The translations under genes were made by a program, and so were the position numbers. 26,434 nt of DNA from Sphingopyxis macrogoltabida (GTDB lineage: Bacteria > Pseudomonadota > Alphaproteobacteria > Sphingomonadales > Sphingomonadaceae): assembly GCA_003241685.1 (NCBI GenBank), contig QFPJ01000039.1, positions 1-26,434 on the forward strand. The letters run 5' to 3'. The stretch's first letter is position 1, and every line of letters starts with the position of its first letter. Shown here in pieces: positions 1-6,234 of this stretch. Below the pieces are notes generated by a model. The model did not search any database, was not told the DNA's origin, and saw only the letters and a program-made list of their open reading frames with translations.

Positions 1-66
1 TGAATGGGAGGCCGGGAGGGGGAGCGGGCCGGCGCCGGGCGTTCCAGCGCAGCAGGAATCGATGAT

Positions 67-522
67 ATGTCCCGTTTTCCCTTGCCCGAACCGATGCGCC
101 GCGCGCTCGACCTGGCGCGTGCCGCCGCCGATTGGGGCGAAGTGCCGGTCGGCGCGGTGATCGTCAGGGACGGGGTGATTCTGGCCGAAGGTCACAACCG
201 CCCCCGCGAATCGCACGACCCGACCGCCCATGCCGAAATCGTCGCGATTCGCGCCGCGGCGGCGAAGCTCGGCAGCGACCGGCTGACCGGCTGCGACCTT
301 TATGTGACGCTGGAACCCTGTGCGATGTGCGCGGGGGCGATCGCGCACGCCCGCATCGCGCGACTCTATTATGGCGCCGACGACCCCAAGGGCGGCGGCG
401 TCGCGCACGGCCCGCGCCTGTTCGCCCAGCCGACGATCCATCACCGCCCCGAAATCTATGACGGAATCGGCGCGATCGAGGCGGCGGCGCTGCTCAGGGA
501 TTTCTTTTCCGAACGGCGGTGA
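67..522 (+). CDS. tadA: tRNA adenosine(34) deaminase TadA
   Basis: Converts adenosine to inosine at the wobble position 34 of tRNA-Arg(ACG), letting one tRNA read several arginine codons; cytosolic and usually essential. The 151-residue product has the cytidine/deoxycytidylate deaminase zinc site: HAE at residues 55-57 (zinc His55, proton-shuttle Glu57) and PCAMC with Cys85 and Cys88. The stretch WGEVPVGAVIV near residue 23 is typical of TadA. The frame is open further upstream, but the ATG at 67 gives the usual N-terminus (MSRFPLPEPM) and follows an AGCAGGA ribosome site. The gene converges on the sirtuin gene, separated by a stem-loop. Length and motifs are complete, so the family call is secure; guanine deaminase is less likely given the TadA-like N-terminus. 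Confidence 0.95.
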   Translation: MSRFPLPEPMRRALDLARAAADWGEVPVGAVIVRDGVILAEGHNRPRESHDPTAHAEIVAIRAAAAKLGSDRLTGCDLYVTLEPCAMCAGAIAHARIARLYYGADDPKGGGVAHGPRLFAQPTIHHRPEIYDGIGAIEAAALLRDFFSERR

Positions 523-530
523 ATTGTATC

Positions 531-548
531 GGCCGGTCGAAACCGGCC
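531..548. terminator. Stem-loop between convergent tadA and sirtuin genes
   Basis: A perfect 7-bp inverted repeat, GGCCGGT and ACCGGCC around a CGAA loop, fills the middle of the 37-bp gap between two convergent stop codons. It can form on both transcripts, which fits a bidirectional terminator. No U-run follows on either strand, so termination is inferred from position and stem strength only. Confidence 0.5.
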
Positions 549-559
549 TGTCGCGGCGG

Positions 560-1264
560 TCATGTCCCCAGCATCTGGTCGACCCATTGCGGCACCAGCA
601 CGCCGGCGGGGCCGTGGCGGGCCTCGGCGAACCAGTGGCTGCCCTGGCTCGGCTCCATATTGAGTTCCAGCGTCAGCGCCCCCGATGCGCGGGCCTCGCG
701 CACGAACCCGGCGGCGGGATAGACGGCGCCCGACGTGCCGATCGACACGAACAGGTCGGCGCGATTCAGCGCGTGGTAGATGTCGTCCATGCGGTAAGGC
801 ATTTCGCCGAACCACACGATGTCGGGGCGCAACGTGCCGGCGATGCCGCATGCGGGGCAGGCGGGGCGATCGATCAGCGCGCCGGTCCACGGGCTGCGCG
901 TGTCGCAGGCGGTGCACCAGGCGTTCAGATGTTCGCCATGCATGTGCAGCAGCCGCTTCGCGCCCGCGCGTTCGTGCAGATCGTCGACATTCTGGGTCAC
1001 GATCAGCAGCTCGCCCGGCCACTGCGCGTCGAGCCGCGCCAGCGCGCGGTGGGCGGCATTGGGTTCCTTGGTCTGGATCGCGGCGCGGCGTTCGTCATAG
1101 AAGCGCAGGACCAGATCGGGGTCGCGCACAAAGGCCTCGGGCGTCGCGACATCCTCGACCCGGTGCCGTTCCCACAAGCCGCCGCCATCGCGGAAGGTGT
1201 CGATGCCGCTTTCGGCGGAAACGCCGGCGCCGGTCAGGATGACGATATTCTGGATAGGGTGCAT
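560..1264 (-). CDS. cobB: NAD-dependent protein deacylase, Sir2 family, class III (CobB/SIRT5-like)
   Basis: Removes acyl groups from protein lysines, consuming NAD+ and releasing nicotinamide and O-acyl-ADP-ribose; cytosolic. The 234-residue product shows the full Sir2 pattern: TGAGVSAESGI at residues 11-21, TQNVD at 90-94, catalytic His109 in HMHGE, and a four-cysteine zinc knuckle (Cys117, Cys120, Cys136, Cys139). Tyr56 and Arg59 (FYDERR) match the Tyr-x-x-Arg pair that in SIRT5 and E. coli CobB binds negatively charged succinyl and malonyl groups, so desuccinylation is likely alongside deacetylation. Length equals the short bacterial form without an N-terminal extension. It is divergent from dapB over 126 bp that hold a palindromic repeat, and convergent with tadA. 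Confidence 0.93.
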   Translation of the reverse strand: MHPIQNIVILTGAGVSAESGIDTFRDGGGLWERHRVEDVATPEAFVRDPDLVLRFYDERRAAIQTKEPNAAHRALARLDAQWPGELLIVTQNVDDLHERAGAKRLLHMHGEHLNAWCTACDTRSPWTGALIDRPACPACGIAGTLRPDIVWFGEMPYRMDDIYHALNRADLFVSIGTSGAVYPAAGFVREARASGALTLELNMEPSQGSHWFAEARHGPAGVLVPQWVDQMLGT

Positions 1265-1275
1265 ATGCCCTCTCT

Positions 1276-1360
1276 ATCCGCTCGCATCGATCGAAGTCGA
1301 GCCGCCCGTCGCAATGGCGCGCGGCGGAGGGCATCTCGACTTCGCTCGATGCGAACGGCT
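1276..1360. repeat. REP-like long inverted repeat in the sirtuin/dapB divergent gap
   Basis: Arms at 1283-1301 (CGCATCGATCGAAGTCGAG) and 1335-1353 (CTCGACTTCGCTCGATGCG) are reverse complements over 19 bp with one mismatch. Pairing continues imperfectly outward to 1276 and 1360 (5 of 7 further positions). The 33-bp centre is GC-rich. The arm resembles short palindromic elements I recall scattered through sphingomonad intergenic regions; copy number cannot be judged from this window. It lies directly upstream of both divergent genes, so it could also act in their leaders. Confidence 0.6.
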
Positions 1361-1390
1361 AAGGGGGAAGCGAAGGACAGGGGACGCAAC

Positions 1391-2119
1391 ATGACCAGCA
1401 TCGGCATTATCGGCAGCGAAGGACGCATGGGCATGGCGCTCGCGGACGCCATCGCGCAAGCGGGCGGGCAGGGCGGCGGCGTCGACCGCGACGGCAATAT
1501 CGTCAAGCTCGTCACCGAAAGCGACGTGCTGGTCGATTTCTCCTCGCCCGGCGCGCTGGAGGCGACGCTCGATGCCTGCATTGCCGCCGGCAAGCCGATC
1601 GTGATCGGCACGACGGGGCTGGAGGAGCGGCACCATTATCTGATCGACGATGCGGCGCGCGACATTGCGGTGCTGCAAACGGGGAACACGTCGCTCGGCG
1701 TCACTTTGCTCGCGCATCTGGTGCGCGAGGCGGCGTCGCGGCTCGGCCCCGAATGGGATATCGAAATCGTCGAAATGCACCACCGGATGAAGGTCGATGC
1801 GCCCAGCGGCACCGCGCTGCTGCTGGGGCAGGCGGCGGCGGCGGGGCGCGGGATCGACCTTGGCGAACAGTCCGAACGCGGCCGCGACGGGCTGACCGGC
1901 GCGCGGGCTCCCGGCGCGATCGGTTTCGCGTCGCTGCGCGGCGGCACCGTCGCGGGCGACCATGACGTGATCTTTGCCGGGGCCGAGGAAATGCTCACCC
2001 TGTCGCATCGCGCGGAAAATCGCATGGTCTTCGCGCGCGGCGCGGTGAAGGCGGCGCTGTGGCTCGCCGGACAAAAGCCGGGCCGCTACACGATGCCGCA
2101 GGTGCTCGGTCTGTCGTGA
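1391..2119 (+). CDS. dapB: 4-hydroxy-tetrahydrodipicolinate reductase DapB
   Basis: Reduces 4-hydroxy-tetrahydrodipicolinate with NAD(P)H in the diaminopimelate/lysine pathway, supplying lysine and the peptidoglycan cross-linking residue. The product is 242 residues. The N-terminal Rossmann fold carries GSEGRMG at 8-14 and VDFSSP in the cofactor domain. The substrate-binding and catalytic stretch HHRMKVDAPSGTA has His130, His131 and Lys134. The start is the ATG at 1391, preceded by a purine-rich AGGACAGGGGA; the frame is open far upstream but that part is antisense to the sirtuin gene. It is about 30 residues shorter than E. coli DapB, with the loss in the segment between GRMG and VDFSSP. Its stop overlaps a possible GTG start of nth, so the two genes are probably co-transcribed. 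Confidence 0.95.
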   Translation: MTSIGIIGSEGRMGMALADAIAQAGGQGGGVDRDGNIVKLVTESDVLVDFSSPGALEATLDACIAAGKPIVIGTTGLEERHHYLIDDAARDIAVLQTGNTSLGVTLLAHLVREAASRLGPEWDIEIVEMHHRMKVDAPSGTALLLGQAAAAGRGIDLGEQSERGRDGLTGARAPGAIGFASLRGGTVAGDHDVIFAGAEEMLTLSHRAENRMVFARGAVKAALWLAGQKPGRYTMPQVLGLS

Positions 2120-2124
2120 CGGCG

Positions 2125-2781
2125 ATGAAAAAGGCCGATATCTTCGAATTCTACCGCCGTCTCGCCGAACTGAACCCCAGCCCCGAGACCGAGCTGGCGT
2201 TCGGCAACACCTACCAGCTTCTCGTCGCCGTCGTCCTGTCGGCGCAGGCGACCGACGTCGGGGTGAACAAGGCGACGCGGAAGCTGTTTCAACAGGTGAC
2301 GACCCCGCAGGCGATGGTCGATCTGGGCGAAGAGGGGCTGAAGCAGCACATCAAGACGATCGGGCTGTTCAACGCCAAGGCGAAGAATGTCATCGGGTTG
2401 AGCGAAATCCTCGTCCGCGATTTTGCCGGCGAGGTGCCGGCCGACCGCGATACGCTGGTCGCGCTTCCCGGCGTCGGGCGCAAGACCGCCAATGTCGTGA
2501 TGAACTGCGCCTTCGGGGCCGAAACCTTCGCGGTCGACACGCATATCTTTCGCGTCGGCAACCGCACCGGCCTCGCGCCCGGGAAAACGCCGCTGGCGGT
2601 GGAAAAGAAACTGGAAAAGGACACGCCCGCGCCGTTCCGTGTCGGCGCCCACCACTGGCTGATCCTTCACGGCCGCTACATCTGCAAGGCGCGCACCCCC
2701 GAATGCTGGCGCTGCCCGGTCGACGACCTATGCCGGTACAAGCCCAAGACCCCCGCGCCGAAGGCGAAGAAGGCGGCCTGA
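2125..2781 (+). CDS. nth: Endonuclease III (DNA glycosylase/AP lyase)
   Basis: Excises oxidised pyrimidines and cuts the resulting abasic site by beta-elimination in base excision repair. The 218-residue protein has the helix-hairpin-helix LPGVGRKTA with catalytic Lys120, Asp138 in VDTHIFRV, and a [4Fe-4S] cluster set C187-x6-C194-x2-C197-x5-C203. With the ATG at 2125, all six positions match E. coli Nth numbering exactly, which supports this start. An in-frame GTG at 2116 overlaps the dapB stop (GTGA) and would add three residues; it cannot be excluded. The tail after the cluster is a Lys/Pro/Ala-rich extension (about 15 residues), likely DNA-contacting or disordered. Second gene of the dapB-nth unit. 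Confidence 0.96.
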   Translation: MKKADIFEFYRRLAELNPSPETELAFGNTYQLLVAVVLSAQATDVGVNKATRKLFQQVTTPQAMVDLGEEGLKQHIKTIGLFNAKAKNVIGLSEILVRDFAGEVPADRDTLVALPGVGRKTANVVMNCAFGAETFAVDTHIFRVGNRTGLAPGKTPLAVEKKLEKDTPAPFRVGAHHWLILHGRYICKARTPECWRCPVDDLCRYKPKTPAPKAKKAA

Positions 2782-2841
2782 CGTCCCTTTGCAGATCACT
2801 GCTTTTGGAAGGGAAGCAGGCGCCGCGGAGAGCGGTGGTCC

Positions 2842-2863
2842 CTCCTCCCGCAAGCGGGAGGGG
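2842..2863. repeat. Short GC-rich palindrome (CCTCCCGC-AA-GCGGGAGG)
   Basis: Perfect 8-bp arms around AA, extendable by a G-T pair and one further C-G pair, in the 177-bp gap between nth and the M20 peptidase gene. This type of CTCCCGC/GCGGGAG palindrome is, from memory, common between genes in sphingomonads. It could serve as a factor-independent stem-loop after nth, but there is no U-run. Confidence 0.45.
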
Positions 2864-2924
2864 AGAAGAACGACAGCAACCGGCCCCAACCGGCCCGGCG
2901 GGTCTCGGCTGGAACGATTGACGC

Positions 2925-2952
2925 TTGCTGTCTGCGTTCGCCGCGGCATAGT
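2925..2952 (+). promoter_or_regulatory. Possible promoter giving a leaderless M20 peptidase mRNA
   Basis: TTGCTG (2925-2930), a 16-bp spacer and CATAGT (2947-2952) resemble a sigma-70 promoter. The expected start of transcription, about 7 bases past the -10 box, falls on or next to the A of the ATG at 2959. No Shine-Dalgarno sequence precedes that ATG. The match is modest and the call is inference. Confidence 0.3.
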
Positions 2953-2958
2953 CCTGCC

Positions 2959-4332
2959 ATGCGCAACCTGACCGCCCCGCTCGCCCTCGCCGCCGCCTTG
3001 CTCGCCGCGGCGCCCGTCCACGCCAAGCCCGCCGACGCAGATGCGGCCAAGAAGATCCTGAAGGACAGCATCGCGATCCCGACGGTCGAGGGGCGCGGTC
3101 AGGTCCCCAAGCTCGCGGCCTATTATGCCGCCGTGCTCAAGGCCGCCGGCTATGCCGACGCCGATATCGAGATCACCCCGATGGGCGAGACCGCGACGTT
3201 TGCCGCGACGCTGCACGGCACGACGAAGCAAAAGCCCATCGTGCTGCTCGGGCATATGGACGTCGTCGAGGCCGACGCGAAGGACTGGACGCGCGATCCC
3301 TTCGTCCCGGTCGAAGAAGAGGGCTATATTTTCGGTCGCGGGTCGGAGGACAACAAGTTCGACGTGGCGATGATGGTCGCGACGATGGCGCAGCTCAAGC
3401 AGGACGGGTTCAAGCCGAAACGTTCGATCATCCTGCTGCTTTCGGGCGACGAGGAAACGTCGATGACGACGACGCGCGCGCTCGCCGCAAAGTATAAGGG
3501 CGCCGAATTCGCGCTCAACGGCGACGGTGGCGGCGGGTTGATCGGCGAGGACGGCCGGCCCAAATATTACGGGTTGCAGGCGGGCGAGAAGACCTATGCC
3601 GACTTCACGCTCGAAGTCACCAATCCCGGCGGACACAGCTCGCGCCCGTCCGGCACCAATGCGATCGTCCAGCTTGCCGATGCGTTGGCCAAGGTCGGCG
3701 CCTATCGCTTCACGCCGCAGCAGAATGAACTGACCAGGGCGGGGATGCCGATCGTCGCCGATCAGGTCGGCGGCGATATCGGCGTCGCGCTGAAGGCCTT
3801 TGCTGCCGATCCCACCGACGGACAGGCGATCGCCGCGATCCGCGCCGACCCCGAATATGTCGGCCAGATCGGCACCACCTGCGTGCCGACGCTGGTGAAG
3901 GGTGGGCACGCCGAAAACGCCCTGCCGCAACGCGCGACGGCGAACATCAACTGCCGGATTTTTCCCGGTGTGCCGGTCGAAACGGTGCGCGCCGAGCTGG
4001 AAAAGATCATCGCCGACCCGGCCGTGAAAGTGAATCCCGATCCCGAGGCGAGCGCCAGCGACGCGTCGCCGCTGCGCCCCGACGTCATGGCGGCGGTGAC
4101 GAAGGCGGTTCATGCCCGCGCGCCCGGTCTGCCGATCATCCCATCGATGAGCGCGGGGGCGACCGACAGCTATCATTTCCGCATCCAGGGCGTGCCGAGC
4201 TATGGCGTCGCGGGCCTGTTTTCGAAGGCCAGCGACAGCTTTGCCCACGGCCTTAACGAACGCGTTCCCGTCGACGCGATCGCCCCGGCACTGGCGCATT
4301 GGGACAGCCTGCTGCGCGACCTGTCAAAATAG
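2959..4332 (+). CDS. Secreted M20/M25/M40 family metallopeptidase
   Basis: A zinc-dependent exopeptidase or amidohydrolase of clan MH that probably trims short peptides in the periplasm. Residues 1-22 form a signal peptide ending APVHA. The two-metal site is readable: GHMDVV (His99, Asp101), GRGSEDNK (bridging Asp131), GDEET (catalytic Glu165, metal Glu166), Asp189, and a late HGLNERV that supplies the last His. The dimerisation lid (NPGGHSSRPSGTNA) lies between the two halves of the catalytic domain. At 457 residues it is full length. Many M20 paralogues differ in substrate (dipeptides, N-acyl or N-carbamoyl amino acids), and the sequence does not settle which applies. It stands alone, with a possible leaderless promoter, and converges on the tetR gene. 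Confidence 0.9.
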   Translation: MRNLTAPLALAAALLAAAPVHAKPADADAAKKILKDSIAIPTVEGRGQVPKLAAYYAAVLKAAGYADADIEITPMGETATFAATLHGTTKQKPIVLLGHMDVVEADAKDWTRDPFVPVEEEGYIFGRGSEDNKFDVAMMVATMAQLKQDGFKPKRSIILLLSGDEETSMTTTRALAAKYKGAEFALNGDGGGGLIGEDGRPKYYGLQAGEKTYADFTLEVTNPGGHSSRPSGTNAIVQLADALAKVGAYRFTPQQNELTRAGMPIVADQVGGDIGVALKAFAADPTDGQAIAAIRADPEYVGQIGTTCVPTLVKGGHAENALPQRATANINCRIFPGVPVETVRAELEKIIADPAVKVNPDPEASASDASPLRPDVMAAVTKAVHARAPGLPIIPSMSAGATDSYHFRIQGVPSYGVAGLFSKASDSFAHGLNERVPVDAIAPALAHWDSLLRDLSK

Positions 4333-4356
4333 GGCGCGCGCAGCCGCCCGGGGCAG

Positions 4357-4411
4357 CGTCGCGCAGCGGCGACGGGCCGAACGCGGGCCGGTGGCGATTC
4401 CAATTGAATCG
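4357..4411. terminator. Two stem-loops between convergent M20 peptidase and tetR genes
   Basis: CGTCGC/GCGACG around GCAGCG (4357-4374) and CGATTC/GAATCG around CAATT (4395-4411) both lie in the 87-bp gap between two convergent stop codons. Either could end transcription from one side. Neither has a clear U-run. Confidence 0.35.
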
Positions 4412-4419
4412 GACGGATT

Positions 4420-5019
4420 CTAGCCGAGCAGCGCCGCCATCCATTTTGCCGCCAGCGCATGCGCTTCGCCGGGGGTGAAGGGCGCATTGCCCAGACTGAG
4501 TTCCAGCCACAATCCGTCGACGAGCGCGGTCAGCGCGACCGCCGCCAGCCGCGGATCGGCGGGCGCGCCGGGACAGGCGGCGATCAGCCGTTCCATGTCG
4601 CGGCGGTTCGCGGCGTAAATGTCGTCGTGCAGGCGTCCGATCGCGGCGTCGGTGCGCGCGAGGCTCCAGAAGGCAAGCCAGGTCGCGAGCAGTTCGGGGT
4701 CCGACACCGGCGGGCGGAAACTGGCGGTGACGAAGGCCAGCAGCCGCGCGCGCGGATCGTCGCCGGCATCCGCGACCGCGGCGTCCAGCGCCTCCGCCAC
4801 GCGCCCGCCCGTCGCCCGATAGGTTTCGGCGATCAGCGCGTCGATGCCGTCGAAATAATGGCGCAGCAGCCCCGGCGAAACCCCCGCCTCGGTGCAGATG
4901 ACGCGCACCGACGTGCCGCTCGCCCCGTGCCGCGCCAGGCAGCGCGCGCACGCGTCGATCAGCGCGGCGCGGCGGTCGTCGGCGCTTTCGCGCGTAAAGG
5001 CTTGGCGGGCGGCTTTCAT
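4420..5019 (-). CDS. TetR family repressor, BetI-like
   Basis: A 199-residue one-component regulator. Residues 19-65 form the TetR helix-turn-helix; TSVRVICTEAGVSPGLLRHYF is nearly identical in pattern to BetI (the G-L-x-RHYF recognition helix). The rest is an all-helical ligand/dimer domain of the BetI C-terminal type, with LVDGLWLE near the end. The frame is open far upstream, but the ATG at 5019 is the right start because it gives the standard N-terminus and lies next to the operator. No Shine-Dalgarno sequence is seen. It diverges from the Rieske oxygenase operon with 33 bp between start codons, so it very likely represses both that operon and itself, released by the oxygenase substrate or a related amine. 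Ligand identity is unknown. Confidence 0.88.
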   Translation of the reverse strand: MKAARQAFTRESADDRRAALIDACARCLARHGASGTSVRVICTEAGVSPGLLRHYFDGIDALIAETYRATGGRVAEALDAAVADAGDDPRARLLAFVTASFRPPVSDPELLATWLAFWSLARTDAAIGRLHDDIYAANRRDMERLIAACPGAPADPRLAAVALTALVDGLWLELSLGNAPFTPGEAHALAAKWMAALLG

Positions 5020-5030
5020 CTTGTTATACG
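5002..5030 (+). promoter_or_regulatory. Possible promoter of the Rieske/FAD operon
   Basis: TTGGCG (5002-5007), a 17-bp spacer and TATACG (5025-5030) match 4 of 6 positions in each sigma-70 box. The -35 lies inside the tetR coding region and the -10 lies inside the palindromic operator, so repressor binding would block RNA polymerase. The predicted leader is about 16 bases and includes CAGGA just ahead of the ATG at 5053. Confidence 0.45.
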
Positions 5031-5042
5031 ATCGTACAACAA
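5021..5042. promoter_or_regulatory. TetR operator: 22-bp near-perfect palindrome
   Basis: Half-sites TTGTTATACGA (5021-5031) and TCGTACAACAA (5032-5042) are reverse complements except for one symmetric pair. The dyad begins one base upstream of the tetR ATG and ends 10 bases before the oxygenase ATG, so it occupies most of the 33-bp divergent gap. The TACGATCGTA core is the kind of dyad bound by TetR dimers. A bound repressor would control both genes. Confidence 0.85.
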
Positions 5043-5059
5043 GGACAGGACCATGGCAA
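5031..5059 (-). promoter_or_regulatory. Possible tetR promoter with near-leaderless start
   Basis: On the minus strand TTGCCA (5059-5054, 5 of 6 matches) is followed after 17 bp by TACGAT (5036-5031, 4 of 6). The -35 lies in the first codons of the oxygenase gene and the -10 lies in the operator. Transcription would begin about 5 bases before the tetR ATG, which agrees with the absence of a ribosome site there. Confidence 0.4.
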
Positions 5060-6234
5060 CTGCACCCCTTCGCGATTCGCGGGTCGACCCGCTCGACGGC
5101 TGGTCGCTTCCCGCCTGGACCTACAGCGACCCCGATTTCTTCGCGGCCGAATTGGAGCGCATCTTTCGCCCGAGCTGGCAGGTCGTGTGCCACGACAGCG
5201 ACATCGCCAACCCCGGAGACTGGCACAGCATCGATTATTGCGACGAAAGCGTGCTTCTGGTGCGCGGGGCCGACCGCGTCGTTCGCGCCTTCACCAATGT
5301 GTGCCGCCATCGCGGGTCGCGGCTGGTCGATGGGGCGGCGGGCTGCGCGAAGAAGCTGGTGTGCCCCTATCATGCGTGGACCTACGACCTCGACGGGCGG
5401 CTGACCGGCGTTCCCGATTCGGCCAGCTATCCGACGCTCGACCGGGCGCGGGCGGGGCTGGTCGCGGTGGAGGCCGAGCAATGGCGCGGTTTCTGGTTCG
5501 TCCGGCTGGAGGATGACGGCGGACCGTCGGTGGCGGCGATGATGGCGCCCTATGACGCTGCGATCGCCCCCTATCGCTTCGAGGAACTGGGCGCGCTCGG
5601 CCGCGTGACGCTGCGCCCGCGCGACGTGAACTGGAAGAATGTGGGCGACAATTATTCCGACGGCCTGCACATTCCCGTCGCGCACCCCGGCCTGACGCGC
5701 CTGTTCGGCAAAAGCTATGGCATCGAGGCCGACGAGCGCGTCGATCGCATGTGGGGCGATCTGCACGACCGGCCGTCGGCCAACTGGTCCGAACGGCAGT
5801 ATCAGCGGCTGTTGCCGCCGGTGCCGCACCTGCCGTCCGCGAACCAGCGCCACTGGCTGTATTTCAAGATGTGGCCCAATGTCGCCTTCGACATCTATCC
5901 CGATCAGGTCGATTTCATGCAGTGGCTGCCGACCGGCCCGACGGCCTGCCTGATCCGCGAGATCAGCTATGTCCTGCCCGACAGCTACAGCGGCGAATGG
6001 CGGCGCGAGATGGCGGCGGCGCGCTACCTCAACTGGCGCATCAACCGCCAGGTCAATGCCGAGGACACCGCGCTGATCGGCCGCGTCCAGCAGGGGATGC
6101 GGTCGCGGACATTTTCGATGGGACCGCTCAGCGACAAGGAAGTGTGCCTGAAGCATTTCTGTTCGCGGATGCGCGAGATCATTCCCGAGGCGCGGCTGGA
6201 CCGGGCGCCGCAGGCGGGTTGGAGCAAGACATGA
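5053..6234 (+). CDS. Rieske non-heme iron oxygenase, alpha subunit
   Basis: A terminal oxygenase that uses O2 and electrons from a reductase to hydroxylate or demethylate a small substrate. The 393-residue protein has a Rieske [2Fe-2S] domain, C84-x-H86-x17-C104-x2-H107, then a catalytic domain with NWKNVGDN, His206 and His211 as iron ligands, bridging Asp203, and Asp338 (NAEDTAL) as the likely third ligand. Overall layout resembles the aromatic-ring hydroxylase alpha / choline monooxygenase / glycine-betaine and stachydrine demethylase group, and the BetI-like regulator beside it points the same way. The bridging residue is Asp, as in ring hydroxylases, where carnitine oxygenase (CntA) uses Glu. 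No beta subunit, ferredoxin or reductase gene is adjacent, so electrons must come from elsewhere. Its stop overlaps the next start (ATGA). Substrate unknown. Confidence 0.92.
   Translation: MATAPLRDSRVDPLDGWSLPAWTYSDPDFFAAELERIFRPSWQVVCHDSDIANPGDWHSIDYCDESVLLVRGADRVVRAFTNVCRHRGSRLVDGAAGCAKKLVCPYHAWTYDLDGRLTGVPDSASYPTLDRARAGLVAVEAEQWRGFWFVRLEDDGGPSVAAMMAPYDAAIAPYRFEELGALGRVTLRPRDVNWKNVGDNYSDGLHIPVAHPGLTRLFGKSYGIEADERVDRMWGDLHDRPSANWSERQYQRLLPPVPHLPSANQRHWLYFKMWPNVAFDIYPDQVDFMQWLPTGPTACLIREISYVLPDSYSGEWRREMAAARYLNWRINRQVNAEDTALIGRVQQGMRSRTFSMGPLSDKEVCLKHFCSRMREIIPEARLDRAPQAGWSKT

Noticed and set aside
2911..2939. GGAAC ... CGTT, like the EcfG general-stress promoter
   Set aside because: The spacer is 19 bases, longer than the usual 16-17, and the second box is common in GC-rich DNA.
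2728..4299. A 523-codon minus-strand open frame opposite the M20 peptidase
   Set aside because: Antisense shadow; the plus strand has a signal peptide and a full metal site.
5020..6156. An upstream extension of the tetR frame on the minus strand
   Set aside because: It would be antisense to the Rieske gene and lacks homology; the ATG at 5019 gives the normal TetR N-terminus and abuts the operator.
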